In this document: in pieces, positions 16,724 through 23,255 of the stretch
How the letters are laid out: the number at the start of each line of letters is the position of its first letter
Numbering within the stretch: position 1 is the first letter of the stretch
Source: UBA5189 sp035631615
Lineage (GTDB): Bacteria > Chloroflexota > Limnocylindria > Limnocylindrales > CSP1-4
Reading direction: 5' to 3'
DNA: 64,000 bases
Assembly (NCBI GenBank): GCA_035631615.1
Contig: DASQIK010000065.1
Location: 18,500-82,499, forward strand
The notes under the pieces: model-generated
Seen by the model: the letters and a program-made list of their open reading frames with translations, nothing else
What the model was told of the DNA's origin: nothing
The model's database searches: none
Translations under genes and position numbers: made by a program

Positions 16724-17572
16724 ATGCCGGATCCATCGACACCTCGCCCGGCGACCCCTCGGAAGGCCGTCAAACGTCGCGCGAAGCGCCGGAAGCCGAA
16801 CCCGTACCTGGCCTGGGCAAAGCGCCTCGAGCGGACCCGGCCCGGCCTGATCGAGTTCACGCTCGACGGCCTGGCCTCGGTGTACGGCCAGCCGCCGTAC
16901 GTGCGCCGCTGGGACCCCACCTCCGAGCTGGTCCTGACGATCCTCACCCAGAACAGCGCCGACGTGAACGCCGAGTACGCGTTCATCGAGCTCCGCAGGG
17001 CATACCCGTCCAACCGGCCCATCGAGCACCACGAGCCCGGCCCCGGCTGGGGCGGCGCCGGATTGCCGGATGGCGTCCCACCGGACTGGGCGCTGATCGA
17101 CGTGGCGCCGTTCGAGGAGCTCGTCGAGGTCATCCGGCCCGGCGGCCTGCCGAACGGCAAGGCGCGTGGCATCAAGGCCGCGCTCCGGGCGATCCACGAG
17201 ACGCGCGGCGACTATTCCCTCGAGTTCCTCGGGGAGATGGCCGCGCTCGAGGCGCGGACCTGGCTCACGAACATCAAGGGCGTGGGCGTGAAGACGGCAT
17301 CGGTCGTGCTGCTGTTCTCGTTCGGGATGCCGCTCATGCCCGTCGATCGGCACGTCGAGCGAGTGTCGCGGCGGGTGGGGCTGCTGCCGGCCAAGGCGAC
17401 CTCGGACCAGGCGCACGACTACTTCCTGGCGATGCTCGACCCGGAGAGGACGCATGAGGCCCACGTCAACCTGATCCGGCACGGCCGCCTCGTCTGCCAC
17501 TCCCAGCGCCCGGCCCACGAGCTGTGCCCCCTGCGCGAGCGCTGCCGCTTCGTGGACCCGAAGGCGCCGTAG
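16724..17572 (+). CDS. endonuclease III-like DNA glycosylase with an altered iron-sulfur ligand set
   Basis: The 282-residue protein has the helix-hairpin-helix core of Nth: ILTQNSADVN, IKGVGVKTASVVL with Lys190 at the lyase position, and PVDRHVERVSRR with Asp208. Lys and Asp are 18 residues apart, as in E. coli Nth (Lys120/Asp138), so both glycosylase and AP-lyase activity are expected. A basic N-terminal tail of 25 residues precedes it. The C-terminal cluster loop reads C258-X6-H265-X2-C268-X5-C274, so the second of four cysteine ligands is histidine. The cluster may be CHCC-ligated or lost. A CAGACT hexamer 7 bases before the start may be a weak -10. Confidence 0.85.
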   Translation: MPDPSTPRPATPRKAVKRRAKRRKPNPYLAWAKRLERTRPGLIEFTLDGLASVYGQPPYVRRWDPTSELVLTILTQNSADVNAEYAFIELRRAYPSNRPIEHHEPGPGWGGAGLPDGVPPDWALIDVAPFEELVEVIRPGGLPNGKARGIKAALRAIHETRGDYSLEFLGEMAALEARTWLTNIKGVGVKTASVVLLFSFGMPLMPVDRHVERVSRRVGLLPAKATSDQAHDYFLAMLDPERTHEAHVNLIRHGRLVCHSQRPAHELCPLRERCRFVDPKAP

Positions 17573-17647
17573 CGGCGCTCATCGCCGTGGATGTGAACGC
17601 CGGTGCTCGCTCCTGTGGGCCAGGCGTTTCGCACCCGGGCGCGGACC

Positions 17648-17653
17648 TATCAT
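17648..17653 (+). promoter_or_regulatory. -10 hexamer TATCAT before the two-component genes
   Basis: TATCAT lies 6 bases before the ATG at 17660 and argues against the earlier in-frame GTG at 17603. Confidence 0.5.
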
Positions 17654-17659
17654 CGAGCG

Positions 17660-18382
17660 ATGCTGACCGGCGGATGGCGGGGCGGGGCAGCGGCTCCGCG
17701 CATCCTCATCGTCGACGACGATCCGAACCTGCTCGTCCTGCTCGCGGACCAGCTCCGGGCCGACGGCTTCGAGATCCAGACCGCGCGTGACGGCGAGGAG
17801 GCGCTGCGCCGCCTCGACGGCGGCTGGCCGGACCTGCTGATCGTGGACATGATGATGCCGCGCATGGACGGGCTGACCCTCGCCCGCGAGGTGAAGGCCC
17901 GCGCGGACCTGCCGATCATCGTGCTGTCGGCGATCGACACCGCGGATTCCAAGGCGGACCTCCTCGAGGAGGTGGCAGAGGACTACATCACCAAGCCATA
18001 CCACTACCCGGAGCTGCGCGCACGGATCGCCAGGGTCATGCGCCGGCTCGGCGACAAGGTGCCGCGGCGCGAGCTCAACCTCGGACCGCAGCTGTCGCTG
18101 GAGCTGCGGCATCGGACGGCGACCGTCCGTGGCGAAGCCGTGCAGCTGACCCCGACCGAATCGCGCCTGCTGTACGCGCTCGCAGCGAACCTTGGCAACA
18201 CGGTCAGCACCGAGACGCTCCTGGATCGCGGCTGGGGCGACGACGATGACGCCGACCCGTCGTACGTCTGGGTCACGATGCGCCGCCTGCGCCAGAAGAT
18301 CGAGCCCGACCCGGATCACCCGATCCACCTGGTCACGGTCCGCGGCGTCGGCTATCGCCTGGTGGCACAGGTAGCGGGGTGA
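17660..18382 (+). CDS. OmpR/PhoB-family response regulator
   Basis: The 240-residue protein has a receiver domain (residues 14-130) with the acidic pair at 19-21, phosphoacceptor Asp63 in LLIVDMMMPRMDG, and TKPYHYPEL in place of the usual TKPF. A winged-helix DNA-binding domain follows (LTPTESRLLYALA, then YVWVTMRRLRQKI and VRGVGYRL). The next gene, in a GTGA overlap, is its likely kinase. Three Tad pilin-like genes follow and are plausible targets, but no binding site was identified. Confidence 0.92.
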   Translation: MLTGGWRGGAAAPRILIVDDDPNLLVLLADQLRADGFEIQTARDGEEALRRLDGGWPDLLIVDMMMPRMDGLTLAREVKARADLPIIVLSAIDTADSKADLLEEVAEDYITKPYHYPELRARIARVMRRLGDKVPRRELNLGPQLSLELRHRTATVRGEAVQLTPTESRLLYALAANLGNTVSTETLLDRGWGDDDDADPSYVWVTMRRLRQKIEPDPDHPIHLVTVRGVGYRLVAQVAG

Positions 18383-19839
18383 GCCAGGGCACCCGCCGAC
18401 CGGCGGCGCCGCCAGCCGGACCCGAGTCGAGGCGGCTCGGACCGGCGATGTCCTTCCGCTCGAGGCTGACGCTCGGCCTCGTGGCGGGCTCGGTGCTGCC
18501 GCTGGCAGGGTTCGGCCTCGTCCTGCTCGGGACCGAGATCGCACGGACCGGCCAGCTCGACTCGACACTGATCCGCGTCGTGGTGTTCGTCCTCGCGACG
18601 GCGATCATCGTCGCGGTCCTGTTCGCCTACTTCCTGGCGGCCAACCTCACCGGCCCCCTGCGGGCCGTTGCGAGGGCCGTCGAGCAGACCTCGGCTGGCG
18701 ACCTGTCGGCGCGGGTCGAGGTGGCGGGCGAGGACGAGCTCGCCCGGCTCGTGGAGAGCCACAACCGGCTCGCGAGCGTGCTCGAGCGGCGCAACAAGGA
18801 GCTCGGGAGGATTCTGCTGGCGATCGGTGAGACCTCGCCCAGGGACGGGCTGGAGCGCCTCGTCGCGCAGGCGACTCGGAGCGCACGTGAGGCGTTCGAC
18901 ATGATCGATGCCCGGATCGTCCTTGGGGACCCGACGATGGTGCCGGTCGAGGAGGACATCCCCGGGGAGCAGCGGCCGATCCGGGCAGTCCTCGCATTGC
19001 CGGACGAGCGCCTCGGCGTGCTGATCGGGCACCTGCCGGCGACACGCCGCTGGGACGCGGCGGACCAGGACCTCATCGAGCTGTACGCGAGCGAGGTCGC
19101 GGTCGCGATCCGGAACCTGGAGCTGTTCGACCAGGTGGAGCGCCAGCGGCGGACGCTCGTCGAGCTCGACGCGGCGAAGGACGAGTTCCTGCGCGGCATC
19201 AGCCACAACCTCCAGACGCCGCTGACCAGCATCCGAGCGTACGCCGAGCAGATGGGCGGCGAGCGGCCCGACCAGCGCCTGTCGATCATCGTCGAGCAGT
19301 CTGAGCGGCTCTACCGCATCGTTCGCCAGCTCGTGTCATCGTCGCGCCTCGAGGCCGGGACGCTTCGCGCCAGGACCGAGGTGCTCGCGGTCGCGCCGCG
19401 CGTGCGGCGCGCCTGGGATGCCCTCGGCGCCTCGAGCGTGGCCTTCGAGCTCACCGACGATGCTGCGGGCTGGCTCGCAGTCGCAGACCCCGATCAGCTC
19501 GACCAGGTCCTGTGGGCCCTGCTCGACAATGCGGCGCGGTACGCGGGAGAAGCGGCGATTCGCGCTCACGTGGCGCCACGGCCGGACGACCGCAAGGTGG
19601 CGGTGACGATCGCCGACAACGGGCCGGGCGTGCGGCTCGAGGATCGTGACCGGATCTTCGAGCGCTACGAGCGGGGCGCCGCCGGCGCGGTCGCCGAAGG
19701 CACGGGGCTCGGGTTGTACGTGTCGCGCTCGCTGTGCCGGGCGATGGGCGGGGATCTCGTGCTCGAGCCAGCCGGCGGAACGCCTGGCGCCGCATTCACG
19801 GTGCTGCTCCCCGGCGAGCCGTCCGAACGGGAGTCGTAG
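18379..19839 (+). CDS. sensor histidine kinase (HAMP-GAF-HisKA-HATPase)
   Basis: The 486-residue kinase has two transmembrane helices (about 32-50 and 62-84) with almost no extracellular loop. A HAMP segment, a GAF-like region (about 145-250), a HisKA helix with His276 in ISHNLQTPLTSI, and an HATPase domain (LLDNAARY, IADNGPGV, GTGLGLYVSRSL) follow. The H box is SHNLQTPL rather than SHELRTPL. The missing sensor loop and the GAF domain suggest an intracellular or membrane signal. It is coupled to the response regulator by a 4-base overlap. Confidence 0.9.
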   Translation: MSQGTRRPAAPPAGPESRRLGPAMSFRSRLTLGLVAGSVLPLAGFGLVLLGTEIARTGQLDSTLIRVVVFVLATAIIVAVLFAYFLAANLTGPLRAVARAVEQTSAGDLSARVEVAGEDELARLVESHNRLASVLERRNKELGRILLAIGETSPRDGLERLVAQATRSAREAFDMIDARIVLGDPTMVPVEEDIPGEQRPIRAVLALPDERLGVLIGHLPATRRWDAADQDLIELYASEVAVAIRNLELFDQVERQRRTLVELDAAKDEFLRGISHNLQTPLTSIRAYAEQMGGERPDQRLSIIVEQSERLYRIVRQLVSSSRLEAGTLRARTEVLAVAPRVRRAWDALGASSVAFELTDDAAGWLAVADPDQLDQVLWALLDNAARYAGEAAIRAHVAPRPDDRKVAVTIADNGPGVRLEDRDRIFERYERGAAGAVAEGTGLGLYVSRSLCRAMGGDLVLEPAGGTPGAAFTVLLPGEPSERES

Positions 19840-19881
19840 TCCGGGACACGGACCGGGACACCGATAGTCCCGGGCCACCGG

Positions 19882-19887
19882 TACGAT
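19882..19887 (+). promoter_or_regulatory. -10 hexamer TACGAT of the Tad operon
   Basis: TACGAT lies about 70 bases before the first tadE start, so this operon has a leader of roughly 60 bases. Most other genes here have almost none. Confidence 0.4.
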
Positions 19888-19911
19888 GGGTTGTTGCACC
19901 CCCGAACCAAT

Positions 19912-19968
19912 GGCAAGGTGACGGGAAAGGTCGCCTGCGAAGACTTCAAGGTCGATATGGCGACGACC
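19912..19968 (+). promoter_or_regulatory. structured 5' leader of the Tad operon, riboswitch candidate
   Basis: GGCAAG is followed by a 6-bp stem (19917-19922 with 19930-19935) whose 7-base loop contains GAAA, then TGCGAAG. A second 5-bp stem (19950-19954 with 19964-19968) places the ATG at 19957 in its loop. The order GGCAA, stem with GAAA loop, GCGAAG recalls the core of cyclic-di-GMP-I (GEMM) riboswitches, which often control pili. Several consensus bases differ and the usual third stem is not evident. A plain translational hairpin is the alternative. Confidence 0.3.
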
Positions 19969-20787
19969 CCGAAGACCCCTGTCACCAGTGCCACCGCGCG
20001 CCTCGCCGGGCGCCGGAAGAGCCGCGGTCAGAGCATGGCCGAGTTCGCCCTGACGATGCCGATGGCGCTCCTCATGGTGCTCTTCGGGCTCGACTTCGGG
20101 CGGGTGTTCCTCGGCTGGGTGGCGCTGAACAACGCGGCGCGCGAAGCGGCGAACTACGCGGCGATGAACCCGACCGCCTGGACGGTGCCGTACAACCTCA
20201 GCGTCCAGGCCGAGTACGCGAACCTCGTCCAGAACGAGGCATCGAGCATCAACTGCACGCTCGTCAGCCCCGTACCGGCGCCGACGTTCAGCAGCGGCAC
20301 GAGCATCGGCGCACCCGCCAGCGTGACCCTGACCTGCGGCTTCCACCTCATCACGCCGTTCATCGGCCTGTTCACGGGGAACCCGATCCCGGTCACGGCC
20401 TCCTCGGCATTTCCGGTTCGCGCCGGTCTGATCGAGGGCATTCCCACGCCGACTGCGACTCCGGCGCCGACGCCTGGCCCAACCGCATCCCCGACGCCGA
20501 CCCCGGCACCGACGGCGACGCCGGCACCGACGGCGACGCCGGGAGCCTCCGCGACGCCGACGCCGGCACCGACGCCGACGCCGACGCCGCAGATGTGCAA
20601 GGTGATCAGCCTGCTGAACGTCCTGACCAACAAGGCGGCGGGCAACTGGTCCGGGGCTGGATTCAGCGGTTCGGTCATCTTCTCGCCGCTCGCCCCGCCG
20701 AACTACAGGATCGCGTGGCAGAGCCTCACGGTGGGCACGTCCATCGTGTGCACGAGCGGGATCACCGTCCGGAGCAGCGCACCGTGA
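19957..20787 (+). CDS. TadE-like pilin/pseudopilin with Pro-Thr-rich linker
   Basis: The 276-residue protein has a basic N-terminus, then RGQSMAEFALTMPMALLM, the TadE/pilin hydrophobic helix with its conserved Glu (about 27-50). An extracellular region contains paired cysteines, and a long Pro-Thr-Ala linker (about residues 165-210) leads to a small C-terminal domain with two more cysteines. TadE-type proteins are minor pilins assembled by the Flp/Tad machinery. The linker and extra domain are longer than usual (TadE is typically 150-200 residues), perhaps for reaching through a thick envelope. The prepilin peptidase and TadA ATPase are not in the window. ATG 19957 was chosen because AAGG precedes it. 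Confidence 0.82.
   Translation: MATTPKTPVTSATARLAGRRKSRGQSMAEFALTMPMALLMVLFGLDFGRVFLGWVALNNAAREAANYAAMNPTAWTVPYNLSVQAEYANLVQNEASSINCTLVSPVPAPTFSSGTSIGAPASVTLTCGFHLITPFIGLFTGNPIPVTASSAFPVRAGLIEGIPTPTATPAPTPGPTASPTPTPAPTATPAPTATPGASATPTPAPTPTPTPQMCKVISLLNVLTNKAAGNWSGAGFSGSVIFSPLAPPNYRIAWQSLTVGTSIVCTSGITVRSSAP
20447..20590 (+). repeat. Pro-Thr-Ala codon repeat in the first tadE gene
   Basis: Degenerate 6-base units such as GACGCC and GGCACC repeat in frame, encoding alternating Thr-Pro and Ala-Pro. It is a coding low-complexity linker, not a CRISPR or satellite. Confidence 0.8.
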
Positions 20788-21290
20788 GTGGGTGCGGCGC
20801 CCTGCAGCCGCGCATCGCCCGCCACGACTCGCGCGGGCAGAGCCTGGTTGAGTTCGCCCTGGTCTTCCCGATCATCATCCTGCTCATCGCCGGGTTCTTC
20901 GAGATCGGGCGGGCCGTCTTCGCCTACAACACGATCGCCAATGCGGCTCGCCAGGGGGCTCGGGTGGCCATGGTCAACCAGCTTGCCGACGTGACCGAAT
21001 GCGACGAGAGCTGGCCGATCGACGACCCGTATTCACCCCACTGGTCGATCCGCGGCTGCGCGATCCTGGCCGCGAAGACGCTCGGCGTCACGACCGCGAA
21101 CGTCACGGTCTCGTATGCGCCGCCGCCCAGCACGACGCTGTCGTGCTCTCCGACGCTCCACGTCGGTTGCATCGCCTCGGTCACGGTCACCTACGCCTAC
21201 ACCGTGGCGACGCCGTTCGTGAACAAGCTGATCGGCCCGATCACGATGACCCAGACCTCCCAGATGCCCGTCGAGCGGGTCTTCCCGTGA
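20784..21290 (+). CDS. TadE-like minor pilin
   Basis: The 168-residue protein has the classic TadE start: DSRGQSLVEFALVFP followed by a hydrophobic helix (about 17-45) ending in IGRAVFAYNTIANAARQGAR. Three or more cysteines lie in the extracellular part. It begins with GTG in a GTGA overlap with the previous tadE gene. The size is normal for the family. It probably forms heteromeric pilin complexes with the genes on either side. Confidence 0.88.
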   Translation: MSGCGALQPRIARHDSRGQSLVEFALVFPIIILLIAGFFEIGRAVFAYNTIANAARQGARVAMVNQLADVTECDESWPIDDPYSPHWSIRGCAILAAKTLGVTTANVTVSYAPPPSTTLSCSPTLHVGCIASVTVTYAYTVATPFVNKLIGPITMTQTSQMPVERVFP

Positions 21291-22609
21291 GCCGGGAGGC
21301 GTCAGGCATGGTTGGCCCGCAGGGCGCGCGTCGGGAGTCCGGCCAGGCGATCGTCGTGATGGTCGGGGCGATCCTGCTCGCCGTTGCCATGGTCGCCACG
21401 ATCGTCGACGGCGGCAACGTCCTGGCCCAGCAGCGCGTCGCGCAGAACGGCGTCGATGCGGCCGCCGAGGCCGGAGCAGTCGTGCTGGCTTCGCGACTTG
21501 CGGGCGCGAGCACGCCTTCGGGCGGCTGGGATGTGAACGTCAGCACCCGCATCGCGCAGGTGGCTGCCGCGAACAACATCACTGTCACCGCCGCCTACTA
21601 CACCGACATCTGCGGCATCCCGCTCGAGTCCGACGGGACAGCGGCGATCAACGCGGACAACACCGAGAACCTGGCGGTCGCGCTCACGGTCGGCAACGGC
21701 TCGCACATCCTGCCGGGCGGAACGGCGACCGCCCCGGACTGCCCGAACCGGTCGGTCGGGCCGGTCGCCGGCGTGCTCGTGATCGGCGGCAAGGACGTCG
21801 GGACGTACGTCGCTCGCGCCATCGGGATCACGAAGTTCACCGTGACGACCCGCGCGACGGCCGTCGCAGGCTATCTCCAGGGCTACTGCGACTCGTCGCA
21901 GGGCCACTACTGCGCGCTGCTGCCGGTCACCTTCCCTGTCGACATCATCACCTGCAACGGGAACAACCGGCCGATCGACTCGGGTACCCCCTGGCAGTTC
22001 AACACGGTCTACAAGTTCCCGCTGTGCTCGAACAGCCCGGGCAACGTTGGCTGGTTGGACTGGACCCCGCCAAGCGGCGGGTCGAGCGAGCTGGTCTGTT
22101 CGATCCTCACGCCGAACAATCCAGCGATCAACCTCCCATCGTGGCAGTACGTCACGAGCACCGGCAACGTCAACGGCGGTGGTGGCTCGTGCCAGATGTC
22201 CGTCCAGGACGCGATCCGGACCTACGAGGGCCAGGTCGTGCTCGCGCCGCAGTTCGATCTGACCTGCAACCCGGGAAACAACAACTCGCCCGACAGCACG
22301 ACACCGGCGATCATCACCGCCCCGAACTATGGCTGCCCGGCAGGGTCCCTCGGCGGCAACGGACAGAACCAGTGGTACCGCATGCCCAGCTTCGCGTTCA
22401 TCGAGCTGTGCGGGCCGGCTGTGGCCGGTTGCAGCGGTCTCCACGCCGCGTACATCTCCGGAAATGACGCCGCCACCTGCGACACCGGCAATGGGGCGAC
22501 CTCGTGCATCGTCGGCAAGTTCGTGGACGTCATGGGAACGGGCACGGTCGGCGCCGGGGTCGGCTCCGGCACGGGCAGCAAGGCGATCGGGGTTCAGCTG
22601 ATCAAGTAA
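21287..22609 (+). CDS. TadG-like pilus-assembly protein
   Basis: The 440-residue protein starts with the TadG-like N-terminal domain: ESGQAIVVMVGAILLAVAMVATIVDGGNV, a single membrane helix at about 17-40, then QQRVAQNGVDAAAEAGA, a helix seen in this family. The rest is a secreted domain rich in Asn, Gly, Ser, Thr and Cys (about a dozen cysteines), likely disulfide-bonded. No von Willebrand A domain, common in TadG, could be recognised. The GTG start overlaps the previous stop by 4 bases, so all three pilin genes are translationally coupled. Confidence 0.78.
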   Translation: MSREASGMVGPQGARRESGQAIVVMVGAILLAVAMVATIVDGGNVLAQQRVAQNGVDAAAEAGAVVLASRLAGASTPSGGWDVNVSTRIAQVAAANNITVTAAYYTDICGIPLESDGTAAINADNTENLAVALTVGNGSHILPGGTATAPDCPNRSVGPVAGVLVIGGKDVGTYVARAIGITKFTVTTRATAVAGYLQGYCDSSQGHYCALLPVTFPVDIITCNGNNRPIDSGTPWQFNTVYKFPLCSNSPGNVGWLDWTPPSGGSSELVCSILTPNNPAINLPSWQYVTSTGNVNGGGGSCQMSVQDAIRTYEGQVVLAPQFDLTCNPGNNNSPDSTTPAIITAPNYGCPAGSLGGNGQNQWYRMPSFAFIELCGPAVAGCSGLHAAYISGNDAATCDTGNGATSCIVGKFVDVMGTGTVGAGVGSGTGSKAIGVQLIK

Positions 22610-22631
22610 CGCGGGCGGGGCCTGCCGCGCG
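22610..22631 (+). terminator. GC-rich hairpin after the Tad operon
   Basis: CGCG and GGC pair with GCC and CGCG around a 7-base loop, with one bulged G. No T tract follows. It is a weak candidate. Confidence 0.25.
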
Positions 22632-22661
22632 CAACTCCATCAGGTGTTGGTGCAAGACCAG

Positions 22662-22667
22662 TACGCT
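22662..22667 (+). promoter_or_regulatory. -10 hexamer TACGCT before the HD gene
   Basis: TACGCT is 6 bases before the ATG at 22674. Confidence 0.5.
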
Positions 22668-22673
22668 GCGGGG

Positions 22674-23234
22674 ATGCCGACCCGTGGGGATGCCTGGAAC
22701 CTGCTGTGCGAGTGGACCAGGACCGACGCCCTGCGCCGGCACGGGCTGGCCGTCGAGGCGGCCGTGGCCTGGTACGGCGAGCACAGGTTCGGGATCGCGG
22801 GCGAGCAGCTCGAGGTCTGGCGGTCGGCGGGACTGCTCCACGACTTCGACTACGAGCGCTATCCGGAGACGCATCCGCTGCGCGGCGCCGACGAGCTGCG
22901 CACTCGCGGCTACCGCGAGGACGTCGTCGACGCGATCCTGGGCCATGGCGACCACACGGGCGTCCCGCGCACGAGCCTGCTCGCTCGGACCGTGTACGCC
23001 TGCGACGAGATGACCGGCTTCGTGATCGCGGTCACCTACGTCCGGCCGAACCGGAGCCTCGACGAGGTCGACGTCCGCTCGGTCGTCAAGAAGATGAAGG
23101 ACAAGGGCTTCGCTCGCCAGGTGCCGCGCGACCAGCTGGAGAAGGGTGCGACCGAGCTCGGCGTCCCGTTCGACGAGCACGTCCTGAACGTGGTCGAGGG
23201 GCTGAAGACGATCCGGGGCGAGCTCGGGCTCTGA
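22674..23234 (+). CDS. HD-domain phosphohydrolase-like protein
   Basis: The 186-residue protein has the metal-binding HD pattern: HG early in the sequence, LLHDFDYERYPETHP (about 53-67) and GHGDHTGVPRT. It matches the small HDIG-type proteins found singly in many bacteria, where the substrate is unknown. It has no membrane segment or partner domain. It is transcribed alone from its own promoter and converges on the P-type ATPase gene, with stop codons inside a shared hairpin. Confidence 0.82.
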   Translation: MPTRGDAWNLLCEWTRTDALRRHGLAVEAAVAWYGEHRFGIAGEQLEVWRSAGLLHDFDYERYPETHPLRGADELRTRGYREDVVDAILGHGDHTGVPRTSLLARTVYACDEMTGFVIAVTYVRPNRSLDEVDVRSVVKKMKDKGFARQVPRDQLEKGATELGVPFDEHVLNVVEGLKTIRGELGL

Positions 23235-23255
23235 GGCTCGGTGCCCTCGCCTCAG
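23231..23255. terminator. bidirectional hairpin between convergent genes
   Basis: CTGAGGC (23231-23237) pairs perfectly with GCCTCAG (23249-23255) around an 11-base loop. The TGA of the HD gene and the TGA of the ATPase gene are both embedded in the stem arms. There is no T tract on either strand. Confidence 0.5.

Noticed and set aside
19882..19968. Calling the Tad leader a confirmed cyclic-di-GMP-I riboswitch
   Set aside because: Key consensus bases (GGCAAA, ACGCAAAG) are changed and no third stem is clear, so it is kept only as a candidate.
20447..20590. Repeats that look like a short CRISPR or satellite
   Set aside because: Units are 6 bases, in frame, and encode a Thr-Pro/Ala-Pro linker; there are no spacers.
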